A stretch of DNA of 64,000 bases, taken from positions 5,969,947-6,033,946 of the forward strand of contig NC_088209.1 in NCBI RefSeq assembly GCF_037126465.1, written 5' to 3'. The position numbers and the translations under genes are program-made. Source of the DNA: Ornithodoros turicata (taxonomy: Eukaryota; Arthropoda; Arachnida; Ixodida; Argasidae). The first letter of the stretch is position 1, and every line of letters starts with the position of its first letter. This document shows, one piece after another, positions 25,441-38,100 of this stretch. The notes below the pieces were generated by a model. It did no database searches. It saw nothing but the letters and a program-made list of their open reading frames with translations, and was not told where the DNA came from.

Positions 25441-28400
25441 TTTGCGACTGCGGAGGGGATCTCTGGGTTCCTGCTCCTCTCAACAGTGGGAAATCTGGGG
25501 AAAATTAGTTCATTGTTGTCACTGCGGAGGGAATCTCTGGGTTCCTCCTCCTCTCAACAGTGGGAAATCTAGGGCAAATCAGTCCACTGTTGTCACTGCT
25601 GAGGGAATCAATGGGTTCCTGCTTGTTTCAACAGTGGGAAATCTAGGGCAAATTAGTCCACTGTTGTCACTGAGGAGGGAATCTCTGGGATCCTGCTCCT
25701 CTCAACAGTGGGAAATCTAGGAAAAATTAGTCCACTGTTGTCACTGAGGAGGGAATCTCTGGTGTTCCTGCTCCTCTCAACAGTGGCAAATCTAGGGCAA
25801 ATTAGTCCACTGTTGTCACTGCGGAGGGAATCTCTGGGTTCCTGCCCTTCAAAAGTGGGAAATCTAGGGCAAATTAGTCCACTGTTGTCACTGAGGAGGG
25901 AATGTCTGGGTTCCTGCTCCTCTCAACAGTGGGAAATCTTGGGCAAATTACTCCACTGTTGTCACTGCAGAGAGAATCTCTGGGTTCCTGCTCCTCTCAA
26001 CAGTGGCAAATCTAGGGCAAATTAGTCCACTGTTGTCACTGCGGAGGGAATCTCTGGGTTCCTGCCCTTCAAAAGTGGGAAATCTAGGGCAAATTAGTCC
26101 ACTGTTGTCACTGAGGAGGGAATGTCTGGGTTCCTGCTCCTCTCAACAGTGGGAAATCTTGGGCAAATTACTCCACTGTTGTCACTGCGGAGGGAATCTC
26201 TGGGTTCCTGCCCTTCAAAAGTGGGAAATCTAGGGCAAATTAGTCCACTGTTGTAACTGAGGAGGGAATGTCTGGGTTCCTGCTCCTCTCAACAGTGGGA
26301 AATCTTGGGCAAATTACTCCACTGTTGTCACTGCAGAGAGAATCTCTGGGTTCCTGCTCCTCTCAACAGTGGGAAACCTAGGGCGAATTAGTCCACTGTT
26401 ATCACAGAGGAGGGAATCTCTGGGTTCCTGCTCCTCTCAACAGTAGGAAATCTAGGGCGAATTAGTCCACTGTTGCCACTGCGGAGGGAATCTCAGGGTT
26501 CCTGCTCCTCTCAACAGTGGGAAATTAGGGCAAATTAGTCCACTGTTGTCACTGAGGAGGGAATCTCTGGGTTCCTGCTCCTCTCAACCGTGGGAAATCT
26601 AGGGCAAATTAGTCCACTGTTGTCACTGTGGAGGGAATCTCTGGGTTCCTGCCCTTCAAAAGTGGGAAATCTAGGGCAAATTAGTCCACTGTTGTCACTG
26701 AGGAGGGAATGTCTGGGTTCCTGCTCCTCTCAACAGTGGGAAATCTTGGGCAAATTAGTCCAATGTTGTCACTGAGGAGGGAATCTCTGGGTTCCTGCTC
26801 CTCTCAACAGTGGGAAATCTAGGGCAAATTAGTCCACTGTTGTCACTGCGGAGGGAATCTCTGGGTTTCTGCTCCTCTCAACAGTGGGAAATCTCGGGCA
26901 AATTACTCCACTGTTGTCACCGCGGAGGGAATCTCTGGGTTCCTGCTCCTCTCAACAGTGTGAAATCTAGCGCAAATTTTAGTCCACTGTTGTCACTGCG
27001 GAGGGAATCTCTGGGTTTCTGCTCCTCTCAACAGTGGGAAATGTAGGGCAAATTACTCAACTGTTGTCACCGCGGAGGGAATCTCTGGGTTCCTGCTCCT
27101 CTCAACAGTGTGAAATCTAGCGCAAATTTTAGTCCACTGTTGTCACTGCAGAGGGAATCTCTGGGTTTCTGCTCCTCTCAACAGTGGCAAATGTAGGGCA
27201 AATTACTCAACTGTTGTCACCGCGGAGGGAATCTCTGGGTTCCTGCTCCTCTCAACAGTGTGAAATCTAGCGCAAATTTTAGTCCACTGTTGTCACTGCG
27301 GAGGGAATCTCTGGGTTTCTGCTCCTCTCAACAGTGGGAAATGTAGGGCAAATTACTCAACTGTTGTCACTGCGGAGGGAATCTCTGGGTTCCTGCTCCT
27401 CTCAACAGTGTGAAATCTAGCGCAAATTTTAGTCCGCTGTTGTCACTGCGGAGGGAATCTCTGGGTTCCTGCTCCTCTCAACAGTGGGAAATCTCGGGCA
27501 AATTACTCCACTGTTGTCACGGCGGAGGGAATCTCTGGGTTCCTGCGCCTCTCAACAGTGGGAAATCTAGCGCAAATTTTAGTCCACTGTTATCACTGCG
27601 GAGGGAATCTCTGGGTTCCTGCTCCTCTCAACAGTGGGAAACCTAGGGCGAATTAGTCCACTGTTGTCACTGCGGAGGGAATCTCAGGGTTCCTGCTCCT
27701 CTCAACAGTGCGAAATCTAGGGCAAATTAGTCCACTGTTGTCACTGCGGAGGGAATCTCTGGGATCCTGCTCCTCTCAACAGTGGGAAATATAGGGCAAA
27801 TTAGTCCACTGTTGTCACTGCGGAGGGAATCTCTGGGTTCCTGCCTTCCAAAAGTGGGAAATCTAGGGCAAATTAGTCAACTGTTGTCACTGAGGAGGTA
27901 ATGTCTGGGTTCCTGCTCCTCTCAACAGTGGGAAATCCTGGGCAAATTAGTCCAATGTTGTCACTGAGGAGGGAATCTCTGGGTTCCTGCTCCTCTCAGC
28001 AGTGGGAAATCTAGGGCAAATTAGTCCACTGTTGTCACTGCGTAGGGAAGCTCTGGGTTCCTGCTCCTCTCAACAGTGGGAAATCTAGGGCAAATTAGTC
28101 CACTGTTGTCACTGAGGAGGGAATCTCTGGGTTCCTGCTCCTCTCAACAGTGGGAAATCTAGGGCAAATTAGTCCACTGTTGTCACTGAGGAGGGAATCT
28201 CTGGGATCCTGCTCCTCTCAACAATGGGAAATCTAAGATAAATTAGTCCACTGTTGTCACTGAGGACGGAATCTCTGGTGTTCCTGCTCCTCTCAACAGT
28301 GGGAAATCTAGGGCAAATTAGTCCACTGTTGTCACTGCGGAGGGAATCTCTGGGTTCCTGCTCCTCTCAACAGTGGGAAATCTAGGGCAAATTAGTCCAC

Positions 28401-29437
28401 TGTTGTCACTGCGGAGGGAATCTCTGGGATCCTGCTCCTCTCAACAGTGGGAAATCTAGGGCAAATTAGTCCACTGTTGTCACTGAGGAGGGAATCTCTG
28501 AGTTCCTGCTCCTCTCAACAGTGGGAAATCTAGGGCAAATTAGTCCACTGTTGTCACTGAGGAGGGAATCTCTGGGTTCCTGCTCCTCTCAACAGTGGGA
28601 AATCTAGGGCAAATTAGTCCACTGTTGTCACTGCGGAGGGAATCTCTGGGTTCCTGCTCCTCTCAACAGTGGCAAATCTAGGGCAAATTAGTCCACTGTT
28701 GTCACTGCGGAGGGAATCTCTGGGATCCTGCTCCTCTCAACAGTGGGAAATCTAGAGCAAATTAGTCCACTGTTGTCACTGCGGAGGGAATCTCTGGGTT
28801 CCTGCTGCTCTCAACAGTGGGAAATCTAGGGCAAATTAGTCCACTGTTGTCACTGCGGAAGGAATCTCTGGGTTCCTGCTCCTCTCAACAGTGGGAAATC
28901 TAGGGCAAATTAGTCCACTGTTGTCACTGAGGAGGGAATCTCTGGGTTCCTGCTCCTCTCAACAGTGGGAAACCTAGCGCAAATTTTAGTCAATTGTTGT
29001 CACTGCGGAGGGAAGCTCTGGGTTCCTGCTCCTCTCAACAGTGGGGAATCTAGGGCGAATTAGTCCAATGTTATCACAGAGGAGGGAATCTCTGGGTTCC
29101 TGCTCCTCTCAACAGTGGGAAACCTAGCGCAAATTTTAGTCCACTGTTGTCACTGCGGAGGGAATCTCTGGGTTCCTGCTCCTCTCAACAGTGGGAAATC
29201 TAGGGCGAATTAGTTCACTGTTATCACAGAGGAGGGAATCTCTGGGTTCCTGCTCCTCTCAACAGTGGGAAACCTAGCGCAAATTTTAGTCCACTGTTGT
29301 CACTGCGGAGGGAATCTCTGGGTTCCTGCTCCTCTCAACAGTGGGAAATCTAGGGCAAATTAGTCCACTGTTGTCACTGCGGAGGGAATCTCTGGGTTCC
29401 TGCTTCTCTCAACAGTGGGAAATCTAGGGCAAATTAG
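25441..29437. repeat. 74-bp tandem satellite, about 53 units
   Basis: The unit runs from CACTGCGGAGGGAATCTC through TGGGTTCCTGCTCC, TCTCAACAGTGGGAAATC and TAGGGCAAATTAGTCC to ACTGTTGT. The period is 74 bp (for example 25671 to 25745), with 77-78 bp variants carrying TTTT before AGTCC. Because 74 is not a multiple of 3, the frame changes every unit and the array cannot encode one protein. Each unit carries CAACAGTGG and CCACTGTTG 19 bases apart, a potential 9-bp stem. Higher-order blocks occur: a 150-bp dimer repeats exactly at 26961, 27111, 27261 and 27411, and a trimer of about 220 bp marked by CCTTCAAAAGTGG repeats at 25770-26230. Confidence 0.97.
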
Positions 29438-29527
29438 AATAGCGGTTAGCATTAGAATATCTGACAGCTACACATTTTACTGCCATACAGTTTACTGGCT
29501 GTGCGCTGTTTTGCAATGCTGACCCAC

Positions 29528-29610
29528 CTTTGCCACTCTAGAGGGTAGTCTTTGGGTTTGGTTCCTGTCCAGACTGGGAAATGCAGATGGAATGAGTTAA
29601 GACCTTCTGC
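29528..29610. repeat. diverged single unit of the 74-bp satellite
   Basis: About 90 bp beyond the array, TTTGCCACTCTAGAGGGTAG, then TCTTTGGGTTTGGTTCCTG, then CAGACTGGGAAATGCAGATGG aligns in order with the satellite unit at roughly 70 percent by eye. It looks like an ancestral or isolated unit outside the homogenised array. Confidence 0.6.
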
Positions 29611-29868
29611 TCCATCTCCCTTTGGTGAAACGCTAGTTCTGCAATTCACCATAACGCAATTCGCTACTCGTCGAAATAAATTGCACCGTTGGATACAGGC
29701 GGGACGTATTTTTAATTATTATTAGCCTCGTGATATGAACATAATACTTCCATAAGTTATATGAGCAGGAGTGTGGATACAGGGGATGCGATCCCTCTAA
29801 GTAGGGAATTTCATTGGGGAATAAATTTTTGCCTAACGCTGGGTGGCGTTTACTTCGACAATGGATAG

Positions 29869-30097
29869 CTCCCGTGGCTCAGTGCTTAGCGTGCTGGCCA
29901 TGTCAGATCCAGACTGGGAGGTACCTGGGTTCGAATCCCGCTGCCCGCTGTGCTGTCTGGTGTTTTGCTCAGATGCTTTCAGACATACGTCAGTACAGTT
30001 CCTTTAGGGGACGCACATTCCCGTGGGCCGTGTGTCGCGACGTTGCCCACCTCTGTGAGGCCGACAACGGTGACCACCCTTTCACCACCACCACCAC
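29869..30097 (+). mobile_element. tRNA-derived SINE with target duplication
   Basis: The 5' part resembles a tRNA gene: CCCGTGGCTCAGTGC (A-box-like) and GGGTTCGAATCCC (B box). An unrelated body follows, ending in a CACCACCACC tail. The ten bases CAATGGATAG flank the element exactly at 29859-29868 and 30098-30107. The two RNA polymerase III promoter boxes would drive its transcription, and movement would need reverse transcriptase supplied in trans by a LINE. A second, 5'-shortened copy lies at 58128-58347 on the minus strand. Confidence 0.92.
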
Positions 30098-30107
30098 CAA
30101 TGGATAG

Positions 30108-31189
30108 GTTCAAGGTGTGACGTTGTGCTCGCGCGTAACCCGCGTGCTCGCTTATGTTTGCTTTGGCAACGTAATATTATCACTGATCCATATCGCATCG
30201 TTGCGGACGTACACTTTGAACTTCAGCCGTCATTAGTGCAGCCACTTCTGTATTGATATATAGCAACCCTCAAACATAAGGTAAGACCTTAGCTGAACAA
30301 GAACTGATAATACGCAAATGTCAGCTGTACAACGACAAATGTCGACAATTTGACCCATGTACTCCATGGGAGAATAAGTAAAAAAATTCGATAACACATT
30401 TGGTGAGGCACAAATCGTCCTGCCTCGTGTGTGAATCAGAGAGTGAGAGGGGAAGATGTAGGAGAGAATGGGAATGGCGCTGTTGGTTGTGGGCTGTCCG
30501 TCCCATCTGTAGCGGCAGAACCGGTCTTCCGTGAGTTGTTGTTGTGTTTAGTAACGGCAATAAAATATCTGGAATACATATTAGCACAATACTACTGTAC
30601 ACTACAATACACTACAATGCTGTCAATATTACATCATGGTCTGCAAATTAGCGGAAAAGAAAATATCCAGGAAGCACTGTATTGATCCTTTTTGTTTAAT
30701 ATTGCACGTTTTTTTTTGCATCGGAAATATAAAATGAAATTTCGAGCCATGCTTGATAGCGAAAAAATGGGGATGGTAGAATATGTGTAATCGAACGACT
30801 TGCGTGTCGTGGAGCTAACTTTGGATCTTACTGTACCTCTTCATGAACGGAGTCGTTTGCGTTTTCTGTTATGCCACCTGTGTTATTGGCTCATATTTGT
30901 TTCGGTTTTTTGTTTCCGCTACCACCGCTGTTTTTGTCCCCTGTCATATTGCGGTTTCTGTCTTCCAAACCGACCCACTTCCTGATCGTTTCCCGCTTTT
31001 TTTTATAAGCTTTGAGACTGTGACAACGCTTCATACCGATACTTCAACAGAATATATTTTTCAAACGTACGCATGCGTGGCTATTTTGAGCAGCCATATA
31101 AACATGGTTCTCACGGACTTTACCAAAGTTTGTAGCTTCCCTTAGAGCCATGCGACAGCGGTAAAACTATATCTCAGGCAGCAAAACCC
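30108..31189. other. non-coding stretch, no gene seen
   Basis: No domain or transposon end is recognisable. Short frames at 30431-30685 and 30843-31145 lack support. Confidence 0.35.
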
Positions 31190-31600
31190 ACTGGCTCAGA
31201 ATCGGGGCGTGGCCGGCGAGCCATCCAGTCGTAGGTTCATACAACCCTTTGTAATACCGTAGATGGGTGGAAATCCAGCGAACTGGTAGAATGTAGGAAA
31301 GGAGTTGCCTCAGGACAGAAGCCGCCGATATTTCGAACAGAGACTGTTCTTCTTCTGGTCACCGTCCTCATCATTGGCATGGTATTTAAAGGGTTAGGTG
31401 TGACGTGTTTAAAGGTTCATGCGAATTGTGGGTCAACAGCCCGGAGGGAAGAAAGGTTCCGTACGGGCTTCTACGGCCGGAGTGAATGGCTGCTTTGTTA
31501 GAGTGTGGAGGGGATTATGTGAACGTAGTTCACTACGTGGAGTCCGTGAATTTATAAATCATTATCCGGTTTAATATCCACTACTGATATTACTTCTCTC
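31190..31600 (-). mobile_element. possible Penelope-like element untranslated remnant
   Basis: Read on the minus strand, the block GACCAGAAGAAGAACAGTC followed by TCTGTTCGAAATATCGGCGG (around 31328-31362) resembles the 'gaagaag..agtc..tgttcgaaa..tcg' segment often seen beside the coding part of Penelope-like retroelements. No RT or GIY-YIG frame is present, so this rests on motif resemblance alone. Confidence 0.3.
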
Positions 31601-32104
31601 TTCTTTTTGCTTCTCCATTTCTGCAGATCTCATTCATCCACGTTTTATACAATTACAAAAACAACACTGCGTCGCCCAAAAAACGACGAACGGAGCTACG
31701 CCCGTCTTGCCGAAGGACATACGCAGTCCCACGCCAACGCGAAACACCACTCAGAAGCCTTCATTAGGATCGCAGTACTCTATGAAGTGACCAAACGACC
31801 TCCCCAAAGAACACGAACACCACCACAACTAACTCCAACCGCCACAGCTGGAGAACACAGAGTAAACAGCACACTGTTACGAGACCTGTCGTAGCGAAGC
31901 ATTAGAAATTTGATGACCTCTACACCTTTTTCGCACCAATTCTCGAAATTACACCCTGCAGAGCGGGACATACACATATTACACCCGTTTGGGACCAAAA
32001 ACAGGGTGTATTCTTTTTCTTGAGGGTGTTATAAGGCAGTAAAGCAATTGATACACCCCAAATAAACCCCAATTGCACCTAAAAATGAGTTTTATTTTTA
32101 GATT

Positions 32105-35100
32105 GTACTTGCTGGCTTTGCACTGCGGCCTGCGGAGGTATTGCTAGCACATTGGAACATTGATGTCTAGCAGTGACACACTGTTCGTGCCGACAATAGA
32201 GCGTGTCACACGGCTACATTGTGCTGACGAGAGCCACGAAGCTCTAAATGACCGTCCAGAACTGGGCTGCGGCGCGCTTGACTAGTAAACATATACCTCA
32301 CGTGCAGCCACGGAGCATCCGCTCATTTCTCTGTTTGTATCGGTACTTGCTGGCTTTGCACTGCGTCCTGCGGAGGTATTGCTACCACATTGGAACATTG
32401 ATGTCTCACAGAGACACACTGTTCGTGCCGACCATACAGCGTGTCACATCTCTGCGCTGTGCTGACGAGAGGCAAGAAGCTCTAAATGGCCGTCCAGAGC
32501 TGGGCTGCGGCGCGCTTGACTAGTAAACGTATACCACACGTGCAGCCACGGAGCATCCGCTCATTTCTCTATTTCTATCTGTACTTGCTGGCTTTGCACT
32601 GCGGCCTTCAGAGCTGTTGCTAACACCCTGGAACACTGATGTCTCACAGAGACACACTGTTCGTGCCGACCGTAGAGCGTGTCACATCCCTACGCTGTAC
32701 TGACGAGAGGCAAGAAGCTCTAAATGACCGTCCAGAGCTGGGCTGCGGCGCGCTTGACTAGTAAACATATACCTCACGTGCAGCCACGGAGCATCCGCTC
32801 ATTTCTCTGTTTGTATCGGTACTTGCTGGCTTTGCACTGCGTCCTGCGGAGGTATTGCTACCACATTGGAACATTGATGTCTCACAGAGACACACTGTTC
32901 GTGCCGACCGTAGAGCGTGTCACATCTCAACGCTGTGCTGACGAGAGGCAAGAAGCTCTAAATGGGCGTCCAGAGGTAGGATGTGGCACGCTTGACTTGT
33001 AAACATACACCTGCCGTGCAGCCACGGAGCATCCTCTCATTTCTCTACTTGTAAGAGTACTTGCTGGCTTTGCACTGCGGCCGTCAGAACTGTCGCTAAC
33101 ACCCTGGAACATTGATGTCTCACAGAGACACACTGTTCGTGCCGACCGTAGAGCGTGTCACATCCCTACGCTGTACTGACGAGAGGCAAGAAGCTCGAAA
33201 TGGCCGTCCAGAGCTGGGCTGCGGCGCGCTTGACTAGTAAACATATACCTCACGTGCAGCCTCGGAGCATCCGCTCATTTCTCTGTTTGTATCGGTACTT
33301 GCTGGCTTTGCACTGCGTCCTGCGGAGGTATTGCTACCACATTGGAACATTGATGTCTCACAGAGACACTGTTCGTGCCGACCGTAGAACGTGTCACATC
33401 TCAACGCTGTGCTGACGAGAGGCAAGAAGCTCTAAATGGTCGTCCAGTCGTAGGATGTGGCACACTTGACTTGTAAACATACACCTGCCGTGCAGCCACG
33501 GAGCATCCTCTGATTTCTCTACTTGTAAGAGTACTTGCTGGCTTTGCACTGCGGCCGTCAGAGCTGTCGCTAACACCCTGGAACATTGATGTCTCACAGA
33601 GACACACTGTTCGTGCCGACCATACAGCGTGTCACATCTCTGCGCTGTGCTGACGAGAGGCAAGAAGCTCTAAATGGCCGTCCAGAGCTGGGCTGCGGCG
33701 CGCTTGACTAGTAAACGTATACCACACGTGCAGCCACGGAGCATCCGCTCATTTCTCTATTTCTATCTGTACTTGCTGGCTTTGCACTGCGGCCTTCAGA
33801 GCTGTTGCTAACACCCTGGAACATTGATGTCTCACAGAGACACACTGTTCGTGCCGACCGTAGAGCGTGTCACATCTCAACGCTGTGCTGACGAGAGGCA
33901 AGAAGCTCTAAATGGGCGTCCAGAGGTAGGCTGTGGCACGCTTGACTTGTAAACATACACCTGCCGTGCAGCCACGGAGCATCCTCTCATTTCTCTACTT
34001 GTAAGAGTACTTGCAGGCTTTGCACTGCGGCCGTCAAAGCTGTTGCGAACACCCTGGAACATTGATGTCTCACAGAGACACACTGTTCGTGCCGACCGTA
34101 GAGCGTGTCACATCCCTACGCTGTACTGACGAGAGGCAAGAAGCTCTAAATGGCCGTCCAGAGCTGGGCTGCGGCGCGCTTGACTAGTAAACATATACCT
34201 CACGTGCAGCCACGGAGCATCCGCTCATTTCTCTGTTTGTATCGGTACTTGCTGGCTTTGCACTGCGTTCTGCGGAGGTACTGCTACCACATTGGAACAT
34301 TGATGTCTCACAGAGACACACTGTTCGTGCCTACCGTAAAGCGTGTCACATCCCTACGCTGTACTGACGAGAGGCAAGAAGCTCTAAATGGCCGTCCAGA
34401 GTTGGGCTGCGGCGCGCTTGACTAGTAAACATATACCTCACGTGCAGCCACAGAGCATCCGCTCATTTCTCTGTTTGTATCGGTACTTGCTGGCTTTGCA
34501 CTGCGGCCTTCAGAGCTGTTGCTAACACCCTGGAACATCGATGTCTCACAGAGACGCACTGTTCGTGCCGACCGTACAGCGTGTCACATCTCTGCGCTGT
34601 GCTGACGAGAGGCAAGAAGCTCTAAATGGCCGTCGAGAGCTGGGCTGCGGCGCGTTTGACTAGCAAACATATACCTCACGTGCAGCCACGGAGCATCCTC
34701 TCATTTCTCTGTTTCCATCTGTACTTCCTGGCTTTGCACTGCGGCCTTCAGAGCTGTTGCTAACACCCTGGAACATTGATGTCTCACAGAGACACACTGT
34801 TCGTGCCGACCGTACAGCGTGTCACATCTCTGCGCTGTGCTGACGAGAGGCAAGAAGCTCTAAATGGCCGTCCAGAGCTGGGCTGCGGCGCGCTTGACTA
34901 GCAAACATATACCTCACGTGCAGCCACGGAGCATCCGCTCATTTCTCTATTTCTATTTGTACTTGCTGGCTTTGCACTGCGGCCTTCAGAGCTGTTGCTA
35001 ACATCCTGGAACATTGATGTCTCACAGAGACACACTGTTCGTGCCGACCGTAGAGCGTGTCACATCCCTACGCTGTACTGACGAGAGGCAAGAAGCTCTA

Positions 35101-38100
35101 AGTAGCCCTCCAGAGCTGGGCTGCGGCGCGCTTGACTAGTAAACATATACCTCACGTGCAGTCGCGGAGCATCCGCTCATTTCTCTGTTTGTATGGGTAC
35201 TTGCTGGCTTTGCACTGCGTCCTGCGGAGGTATTGCTACCACATTGGAACATTGATGTCTCACAGAGACACACTGTTCGTGCCGACCGTAGAGCGTGTCA
35301 CATCCCTACGCTGTGCTGACGAGAGGCAAGAAGCTCTAAATGGCCGTCCAGAGCTGGGCTGCGGCGTGCTTCACTAGCAAACATATACCTCACGTGCAGC
35401 CACGGAGCATCCGCTCATTTCTCTATTTCTATCTGTACTTGCTGGCTTTGCACTGCGGCCTTCAGAGCTGTTGCTAACACCCTGGAACATCGATGTCTCA
35501 CAGAGACGCACTGTTCGTGCCGACCGTACAGCGTGTCACATCTCTGCGCTATGCTGACGAGAGGCAAGAAGCTCTAAATGGCCGTCGAGAGCTGGGATGC
35601 GGCGCGCTTGACTAGCAAACATATACCTCACGTGCAGCCACGGAGCATCCTCTCATTTCTCTGTTTCCATCTGTACTTCCTGGCTTTGCACTGCGGCCTT
35701 CAGAGCTGTTGCTAACACCCTGGAACATTGATGTCTCACAGAGACACACTGTTCGTGCCGACCGTACAGCGTGTCACATCTCTGCGCTGTGCTGACGAGA
35801 GGCAAGAAGCTCTAAATGGCCGTCCAGAGCTGGGCTGCGGCGCGCTTGACTAGCAAACATATACCTCACGTGCAGCCACGGAGCATCCGCTCATTTCTCT
35901 ATTTCTATCTGTACTTGCTGGCTTTGCACTGCGGCCTTCAGAGCCGTTGCTAACATCCTGGAACATTGATGTCTCACAGAGACACACTGTTCGTGCCGAC
36001 CGTAGAGCGTGTCACATCTCTGCGCTGTGCTGACGAGAGGCAAGAAGCTCTAAATGGCCGTCCAGAGCTGGGCTGCGGCGCGCTTGACTAGCAAACATAT
36101 ACCTCACGTGCAGCCACGGAGCATCCGGTCATTTCTCTATTTCTATCTGTACTTGCTGGCTTTGCACTGCGGCCTTCAGAGCCGTTGCTAACATCCTGGA
36201 ACATTGATGTCTCACAGAGACACACTGTTCGTGCCGACCGTAGAGCGTGTCAGATCTCTGCGCTGTGCTGACGAGAGGCAAGAAGCTCTAAATGGCCGTC
36301 CAGAGCTGGGCTGCGGCACGCTTGACTAGCAAACATATACCTCACGTGCAGCCACGGAGCATCCGCTCATTTCTCTATTTCTGTCTGTACTTGCTGGCTT
36401 TGCACTGCGGCCTTCAGAGCCGTTGCTAACATCCTGGAACATTGATGTCTCACAGAGACACACTGTTCGTGCCGACCGTACAGCGTGTCACATCTCTGCG
36501 CTGTGCTGACGAGAGGCAAGAAGCTCTAAATGGCCGTCCAGAGCTGGGCTGCGGCGCGCTTGACTAGCAAACATATACCTCACGTGCAGCCACGGAGCAT
36601 CCGCTCATTTCTCTATTTCTATCTGTACTTGCTGGCTTTGCACTGCGGCCTTCAGAGCCGTTGCTAACATCCTGGAACATTGATGTCTCACAGAGACACA
36701 CGTGCCGACCGTACAGCGTGTCACATCTCTGCGCTGTGCTGACGAGAGGCAAGAAGCTCTAAATGGCCGTCCAGAGCTGGGCTGCGGCGCGCTTGACTAG
36801 CAAACATATACCTCACGTGCAGCCACGGAGCATCCGCTCATTTCTCTATTTCTATCTGTACTTGCTGGCTTTGCACTGCGGCCTTCAGAGCCGTTGCTAA
36901 CATCCTGGAACATTGATGTCTCACAGAGACACACTGTTCGTGCCGACCGTACAGCGTGTCACATCTCTGCGCTGTGCTGACGAGAGGCAAGAAGCTCTAA
37001 ATGGCCGTCCAGAGCTGGGCTGCGGCGCGCTTGACTAGCAAACATATACCTCACGTGCAGCCACGGAGCATCCGCTCATTTCTCTATTTCTATCTGTACT
37101 TGCTGGCTTTGCACTGCGGCCTTCAGAGCCGTTGCTAACATCCTGGAACATTGATGTCTCACAGAGACACACTGTTCGTGCCGACCGTACAGCGTGTCAC
37201 ATCTCTGCGCTGTGCTGACGAGAGGCAAGAAGCTCTAAATGGCCGTCCAGAGCTGGGCTGCGGCGCGCTTGACTAGCAAACATATACCTCACGTGCAGCC
37301 ACGGAGCATCCGCTCATTTCTCTATTTCTATCTGTACTTGCTGGCTTTGCACTGCGGCCTTCAGAGCCGTTGCTAACATCCTGGAACATTGATGTCTCAC
37401 AGAGACACACTGTTCGTGCCGACCGTACAGCGTGTCACATCTCTGCGCTGTGCTGACGAGAGGCAAGAAGCTCTAAATGGCCGTCCAGAGCTGGGCTGCG
37501 GCGCGCTTGACTAGCAAACATATACCTCACGTGCAGCCACGGAGCATCCGCTCATTTCTCTATTTCTATCTGTACTTGCTGGCTTTGCACTGCGGCCTTC
37601 AGAGCCGTTGCTAACATCCTGGAACATTGATGTCTCACAGAGACACACTGTTCGTGCCGACCGTAGAGCGTGTCACATCCCTACGCTGTACTGACGAGAG
37701 GCAAGAAGCTCTAAGTAGCCGTCCAGAGCTGGGCTGTGGCGCGCTTGACTAGTAAACGTATACCACACGTGCAGCCACGGAGCATCCGCTCATTTCTCTA
37801 TTTCTATCTGTACTTGCTGGCTTTGCACTGCGGCCTTCAGAGCCGTTGCTAACATCCTGGAACATTGATGTCTCACAGAGACACACTGTTCGTGCCGACC
37901 GTACAGCGTGTCACATCTCTGCGCTGTGCTGACGAGAGGCAAGAAGCTCTAAATGGCCGTCCAGAGCTGGGTGGCGGCGCGCTTGACTAGCAAACATATA
38001 CCTCACGTGCAGCCACGGAGCATCCGCTCATTTCTCTATTTCTATCTGTACTTGCTGGCTTTGCACTGCGGCCTTCAGAGCCGTTGCTAACATCCTGGAA

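Noticed and set aside
25442..27646. Repeated frames with LLSLRRESLGSCSSQQWE in the 74-bp array
   Set aside because: The frame shifts every unit (74 bp) and stays open only by chance across a few units. No start, splice or domain context exists.
31607..31894. A 95-codon plus-strand frame
   Set aside because: Low-complexity Thr/Pro-rich tail, no domain and no splice support.
32248..35377. Repeated frames of about 90 codons in the 238-bp satellite (starting VQSWAAARLTSKHI)
   Set aside because: They arise because some monomers lack stops in one phase. Other monomers break the same frame, both strands show similar frames, and 238 is not a multiple of 3.
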